Position numbers and translations under genes: made by a program | The notes under the pieces: model-generated | What the model was told of the DNA's origin: nothing | Seen by the model: the letters and a program-made list of their open reading frames with translations, nothing else | The model's database searches: none | In this document: positions 61,201 to 64,000 of the stretch, in pieces | Position numbering within the stretch: the first letter of the stretch is position 1 | How the letters are laid out: every line of letters starts with the position of its first letter | Source: Sarcocystis neurona | Lineage: Eukaryota; Apicomplexa; Conoidasida; Eucoccidiorida; Sarcocystidae | DNA: 64,000 bases | Direction of reading: 5' to 3' | Assembly (NCBI GenBank): GCA_000727475.1 | Contig: KL647313.1 | Span: 849,665 to 913,664, forward strand

Positions 61201-63383
61201 TCCACAGAGAACTGCGGCTGGCTTCTTGTGAAACGAACGCAGGTTCTACTGCTACTGCCGCCCCTGCTTTTGCCAATTCCTCGTCAGACGCTGCGTCCCC
61301 CTGCGACGCTGCTGCTGCTGTCCCACTCCTCTGCGCCGCATCAATGTACGAACGCGCGGCTTCTTCCAACGCAGCAGCAGCGTCTCCGCCCTGCGGATGC
61401 CCGTCAGCCGCGTCTGCTGCGGCTGCTCTGCCGCTTCACGTGGAGTCAGCTGCTGTGGAGCGGTTTCTTCGTCTTTTGCGTGCATCTGCCGGTCCTCCAC
61501 GTGCTGCTGCCTCTGCGGCTTTTGCCTCTTCTGCTGAAATTCAAGAGGTTTTCATGGACAGCAGCAATGCCGACGCTGGCACCCCCAGCCCGTCTGGAGC
61601 CGCGGCGCTCGGCTTCGACACTGCAGCAGCCGTGCGCCTTCGGCCTGCAACTGCTGGTGCTGCGGAGTGGAGTCGGCAGGCCTCTGTTTGCGAGCGGAAT
61701 GCTGCTGCTCAACCCCACATGTCCAGCCCGCACCCAGCTGTCCCTGCCGTTTCAACCACGGCTGCCATCTTCCCCGCAACTGCTGTTTCGCGTGCCCCAG
61801 CTGTCTCTCCTGCCCGTGCCCCTTCTCGTGCTGCCGCCATTTCTGCTGCGCCTGCTGTTTCTCCTGCCGCTGCCGTCTCTCCAGCCCCTGCTATTTCTCC
61901 TGCCCCTGCCATTTCTGCTGCGCCTGCTGTTTGTCCTGCCGCTGCCGTCTCACCAGCCCCTGCTGTTTCTCCTGCCGCTGCCATTTCTGCTGCGCCTGCT
62001 GTTTCTCCTGCCGCTGCCGTCTCACCAGCCCCTGCTGTTTCTCCTGCCCCTGCCATTTCTGCTGCGCCTGCTGTTTGTCCCGCCGCTCCGGTTTCTCCGG
62101 CGCCCGCTGCCTCTGCTGTCCCTGCTGTTTCTCTTGCGCCTGCCGTATCTCCTGCCCCGGCTCTTTCTTCAGGTGCTGCCGTTTCTCCTGTCCCTGCTGT
62201 CTCTCCTGCTGCTGCTGCGACGGTTGCTGCTGCTGCTGTTGTCCCTGGTGTGGATGCGGCCGCTTCGGCTGCCGCTGCTGCGAACGAGGCGAGAAAAACA
62301 CGCGCTGCTCTCTTCTGCAGTCTGCACGTGGAGAGCCGCCGTCGACGCAGCCCCGCCGGCAGCAGCAGCTCGTGCGCAGAGAATACGCTGGAGCAGGATG
62401 AGGACCGGCAACCACTACGCATTTCATTCTCCTCGGTCGACACTCGCAGCGGCAGCGACCCAAGCAGCCGAAGCAGTAGCAGGAAGTTCAGCAGCAGCAG
62501 CGACAGCAGCGGGAGGCTGAGCAGCACGCGGAGGTGGAGGAAGCTGGTGGGCAGCAGCAGCAGCCGCCACACGAGGGGAAGGTCGAGAAGAAAAAACAGC
62601 AGCCGCAAGAGAAACATCTACAAAGAGGCTGCTTTTCAAGAAGCGGCTGCTTTCTGGGTCCCCCCGCCGGAAGCGTCTGCCGCGCTGCAAAGTGCTGCTT
62701 CTCTTCCTGCTGCTGGGATACACGCAGCTGCGGCCGGATCTCCTGTACACCACACGGCCGCTGCTGTATCATCTTCGCATGCAGTTGCTGCTCAATCTGC
62801 GTCACAGGCAGCTACTGCTGGGTCTGCTTCACAAGCAGCTGCTGCTGAATCTGCGTCACAGGCAGCTGCTGGGTCTGCTTCACATGTGGCTGCTGCCGGG
62901 TCTGCTTCACATGTAGCTGCTGCTGTTGCGACAGCTCAAAGAGCAGGATCCGCTGTTTCTACGGCTCCTGCGAGGAGCAGCAGCGGCGCGGCTGCTGCCA
63001 TCTCGCGAGTGCCTTCGTGTCTGCCCAGCAGTGGTCTGCTGGCAACTTCTCACTACTGCGGCAGCGTCTCTGCTTCATCGGTTGCAGCAGCAATCTGTAG
63101 TACTTCTTCTTCTTCTAAGCTGCGAGCTGCAGCTGCGACTGCTGCTGCTGCTGGTGCGAGTCCCACGGCGACCCCGGTGTGGAAGTGGCGAAGGAGAAGG
63201 AGAACGAGCTGCAGCACGGATTCTTCGTCATGTAGCCACAACACGGGTAAGAGTAGCGTTCCTGCTTCCGTCTATGTTTCTGCGAGACGACGGCTGCTGC
63301 TGCTAGTGTTGCTCGTACGCCACACTCTCATAGGAAACCGTCTGCTGTTGCTGCTGCTGACAGGTGGAGTGAAAGCTCGCTGA
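58230..63383 (+). CDS. Large Ala-rich low-complexity protein, function unknown
   Basis: The frame encodes 1,717 residues from the first ATG at 58230. After HAGKETPAPAPHLVRL there is a coiled-coil-like Gln/Leu stretch (SLLRLQERLEQQQQQLQHQA). Long Ala-rich blocks, a Ser/Asn block near 59690-59850, an 18-bp-unit repeat region and a basic Arg-rich region near 62450-62620 follow. The minus-strand frames over the same DNA are Leu/Cys or Ala runs and look like shadows. Upstream the frame stays coding-like through EEEVQQQKLQQKK and ELCRFVSEVVWSFVGAMH. It is interrupted by TAG at 57996-57998 and 58158-58160, so the real start or exon limits are uncertain. A GTAAGAG donor at 63247 suggests the last 45 codons may be intronic. 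No domain recognised. Nuclear or structural roles are only guesses. Confidence 0.55.
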   Translation: MHAGKETPAPAPHLVRLRPAAAAAGGHTADAAAAVAGRGAFLSADAPPVAAERRAGCCRISAAAAEQQRSSLLRLQERLEQQQQQLQHQAWQLHVLQQQVAGGVAQDSATSAVSFLAADLASSPPPRSDAAVTSGPPAALPLAAADISAAASRAPPSRLSSTKSVISAAAATAPAAATAPAADASSTVASAVAPAADASSSVAAAAAAGVAPAADASSSVGAAGTVAPAADAGRSVGAATAAAVASAADASSSAVTAAAVAPAAVAPAADACGSVGAAAAVARAADASTTRAGAASASVAAAGSAAAAGAVERRAVPACAEATDGAADEAAVAAGVNASRSSCSAATAAAKAALRAAAGALATAATADTVEFAEAPAEVATPPAATQAATRAPTTAAATAETAVEGGERQAGYRGRSRHTNAAAAAVAARKAAAAAAAAAVTASQTGSVSAAEDCCRQRNLKGPAAAVHPVAKLRPCGTPETSSTTSSNANSDSNRSSSNSSTDSSSTESSSTESSSTDSSTSKSDSNSSDSNSNSSVRRTRGDTGQAHSRSGRSGELRSRCDRQQDIPALQRDCRGAASVFLAAAGEAVTAGEAAAATTAVAAGAPAQAPAAATAAATAAATAAAPAAAVAHVEKTEVAGAVITAAGWDRATAAHARSAAPRRGAGAGGAAAPAGGRITGVAPTVVTASFSNPGAHAAVRATARRGALTTVIVPAPVTTAAVFAAAGVVAQVEAAAATGPVQATVAVPVEAATAARSVSAAAAGPAEGATAGDTGAARRRREGTATGIERIAARSTSALQWASVQLAEPSPVPFFARVDTAVPHSGTAAAAAAAVPVAAYDLAPNRPAVSCSPSPSAGSSTPAAATPSTTGAAATGETWTSLFSFAAGAAPGAAAAAEPLTTTAGPDARDASSAAAFRAAAAVLPAAANVVLPSATAAVLPALVQRDRAAAPAAAAPRHKNVSSQLQHAFAADAGDGNAERFIAAAAVVVHRELRLASCETNAGSTATAAPAFANSSSDAASPCDAAAAVPLLCAASMYERAASSNAAAASPPCGCPSAASAAAALPLHVESAAVERFLRLLRASAGPPRAAASAAFASSAEIQEVFMDSSNADAGTPSPSGAAALGFDTAAAVRLRPATAGAAEWSRQASVCERNAAAQPHMSSPHPAVPAVSTTAAIFPATAVSRAPAVSPARAPSRAAAISAAPAVSPAAAVSPAPAISPAPAISAAPAVCPAAAVSPAPAVSPAAAISAAPAVSPAAAVSPAPAVSPAPAISAAPAVCPAAPVSPAPAASAVPAVSLAPAVSPAPALSSGAAVSPVPAVSPAAAATVAAAAVVPGVDAAASAAAAANEARKTRAALFCSLHVESRRRRSPAGSSSSCAENTLEQDEDRQPLRISFSSVDTRSGSDPSSRSSSRKFSSSSDSSGRLSSTRRWRKLVGSSSSRHTRGRSRRKNSSRKRNIYKEAAFQEAAAFWVPPPEASAALQSAASLPAAGIHAAAAGSPVHHTAAAVSSSHAVAAQSASQAATAGSASQAAAAESASQAAAGSASHVAAAGSASHVAAAVATAQRAGSAVSTAPARSSSGAAAAISRVPSCLPSSGLLATSHYCGSVSASSVAAAICSTSSSSKLRAAAATAAAAGASPTATPVWKWRRRRRTSCSTDSSSCSHNTGKSSVPASVYVSARRRLLLLVLLVRHTLIGNRLLLLLLTGGVKAR
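61775..62215 (+). repeat. 18-bp-period repeat encoding Ala/Pro/Val/Ser hexapeptides
   Basis: About 24 imperfect units of an 18-bp theme, such as GCTGTTTCTCCTGCC with variants. They encode APAVSP, AAAVSP and APAISA-type hexapeptides inside the Ala-rich protein. Units differ mainly at third bases and in GTT/ATT/GTC alternation, suggesting an array old enough to diverge but kept in frame. Confidence 0.88.
62790..62930 (+). repeat. 24-bp-class coding repeat (GSASQAAA type)
   Basis: About five to six units of TCTGCTTCACAAGCAGCTGC-like sequence encode G/E-S-A-S-Q/H-A/V-A-A repeats. Some units gain or lose a GCT codon, as expected for slippage. Confidence 0.8.
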
Positions 63384-64000
63384 GGCTGGCAGCAGCTGCG
63401 CTGTTGGAGGAGCTCGTCGCGGCGGCGCGACGCCCACACAAAGCGCAGCAGCCATCCCCCCGCTGCGCGCTGATTTTGACGACAGCAGCAGCAGTGTGGG
63501 CACAAGCAGCGCAGCACCCGGGCGGCCTCTCTGACTGCGAGGACGCGCCGTGCTGTTGTTGGTGTCGGGTATGCTGCTGCTGCTGCTGTGGGGTTTGCTG
63601 CTGCGCTCCCGTCTCTGTTGAAGTGCTGCTGCGTTCCCCGCGCAGCACTTGCTGCTTCTTCGCACACTTGCGAGAGTGTCCGTCCCAGCAGCAGCAGGAG
63701 CTGCTGCAGCCATGTTAAGAGCAACAACGTCGGCAGGAGAAGTAGCCGTTCAGTTCCTGCAGCCATTGCAGCCACCTTCGATATAGGGAGAGATGTAACA
63801 GCAGCAGAGATACTTGTGCACGTTGTGGGAACACCCGCGGGGCCGGGGGTGAGGAACAGACGCGTGTAGTGGGAGTGGTCATGGTACGAATGCGGCTGCT
63901 GCTGCAGCTGCTGGGGTGCTGCTGCAGCTGCTGGGGTGCTGCAGCTGTTTACGGCGCGGCTCGTCTGTCCATAGCAGGGATTGACTCTTCTGCTGTTGAG
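63384..64000 (+). CDS. Candidate continuation exons of the Ala-rich gene, open at the right edge
   Basis: Beyond the TGA at 63381-63383 another plus-strand frame becomes coding-like (SESSLRLAAAALLEELVAAA to about 63540), reachable by splicing from the donor at 63247. Further on, a third frame reads PAAIAATFDIGRDVTAAEIL to a GTGAGG donor at about 63849. A CATAGCAG acceptor near 63975 would lead into GIDSSAVE at the window edge. These joins are inferred from frame texture and splice-like sites, and the protein is unrecognised. Confidence 0.25.

Overview
The window looks like nuclear DNA of an apicomplexan coccidian, most likely an Eimeria species. CAG/CTG trinucleotide repeats fill several islands, where they encode long Ala, Ser and Gln runs in large proteins. 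The islands alternate with repeat-poor stretches dominated by (TA)n, TATATG and GTGTAC-like simple sequence. This is the R (repeat-rich) and P (repeat-poor) segmentation known from Eimeria chromosomes. No bacterial, organellar or viral gene was recognised. The species call is an inference from sequence texture.

Layout. 1-16.4 kb (R): one minus-strand coding frame runs from an ATG at 16362 to the left edge with a single in-frame stop, the TGA at 4371-4369. I read every triplet from 4368 down to 1 and found no stop. The two open stretches therefore probably belong to one giant gene (over 5,400 codons) that continues outside the window. Its leftward part contains leucine-rich helical-repeat segments like those of apicomplexan HPR/RAP-type RNA-binding proteins. 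16.5-25.3 kb (P): no convincing gene; TA tracts, a 126-bp tandem duplication and many copies of a GTGTACGTACAC-type palindrome. 25.4-27.6 kb (R, plus strand): an mRNA-capping RNA 5'-triphosphatase of the Cet1 type, the clearest enzyme here. 28.9-32.1 kb: CTG-rich island with one plausible exon, function unknown. 32.1-36.6 kb (P): purine-rich tracts, TA repeats and a 504-base assembly gap. 36.6-38.0 kb: weak multi-exon candidate on the plus strand. 39.2-47.05 kb (R, minus strand): a chromatin/transcription protein with a BAH domain, a probable Cys4 zinc module and a TFIIS central domain, split into two frames at a C13 homopolymer. 47.8-50.4 kb (P): TA repeats and a 37-bp minisatellite. 50.4-52.7 kb: a plus-strand coding-like frame and several minisatellites. 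52.7-57.8 kb (P): includes a fragment resembling the integrase zinc-binding domain of Ty3/gypsy-type elements. 57.8-64 kb (R, plus strand): a 1,717-residue Ala-rich frame that probably continues through further exons off the right edge.

The two recognisable functions, mRNA capping and a chromatin reader joined to a transcription-elongation-type domain, are both housekeeping functions of RNA polymerase II transcription. No operon-like logic is expected or seen. The most unusual features are the giant minus-strand gene, the dispersed palindrome family found in both coding and non-coding DNA, and several coding-like frames each broken by isolated stop codons.
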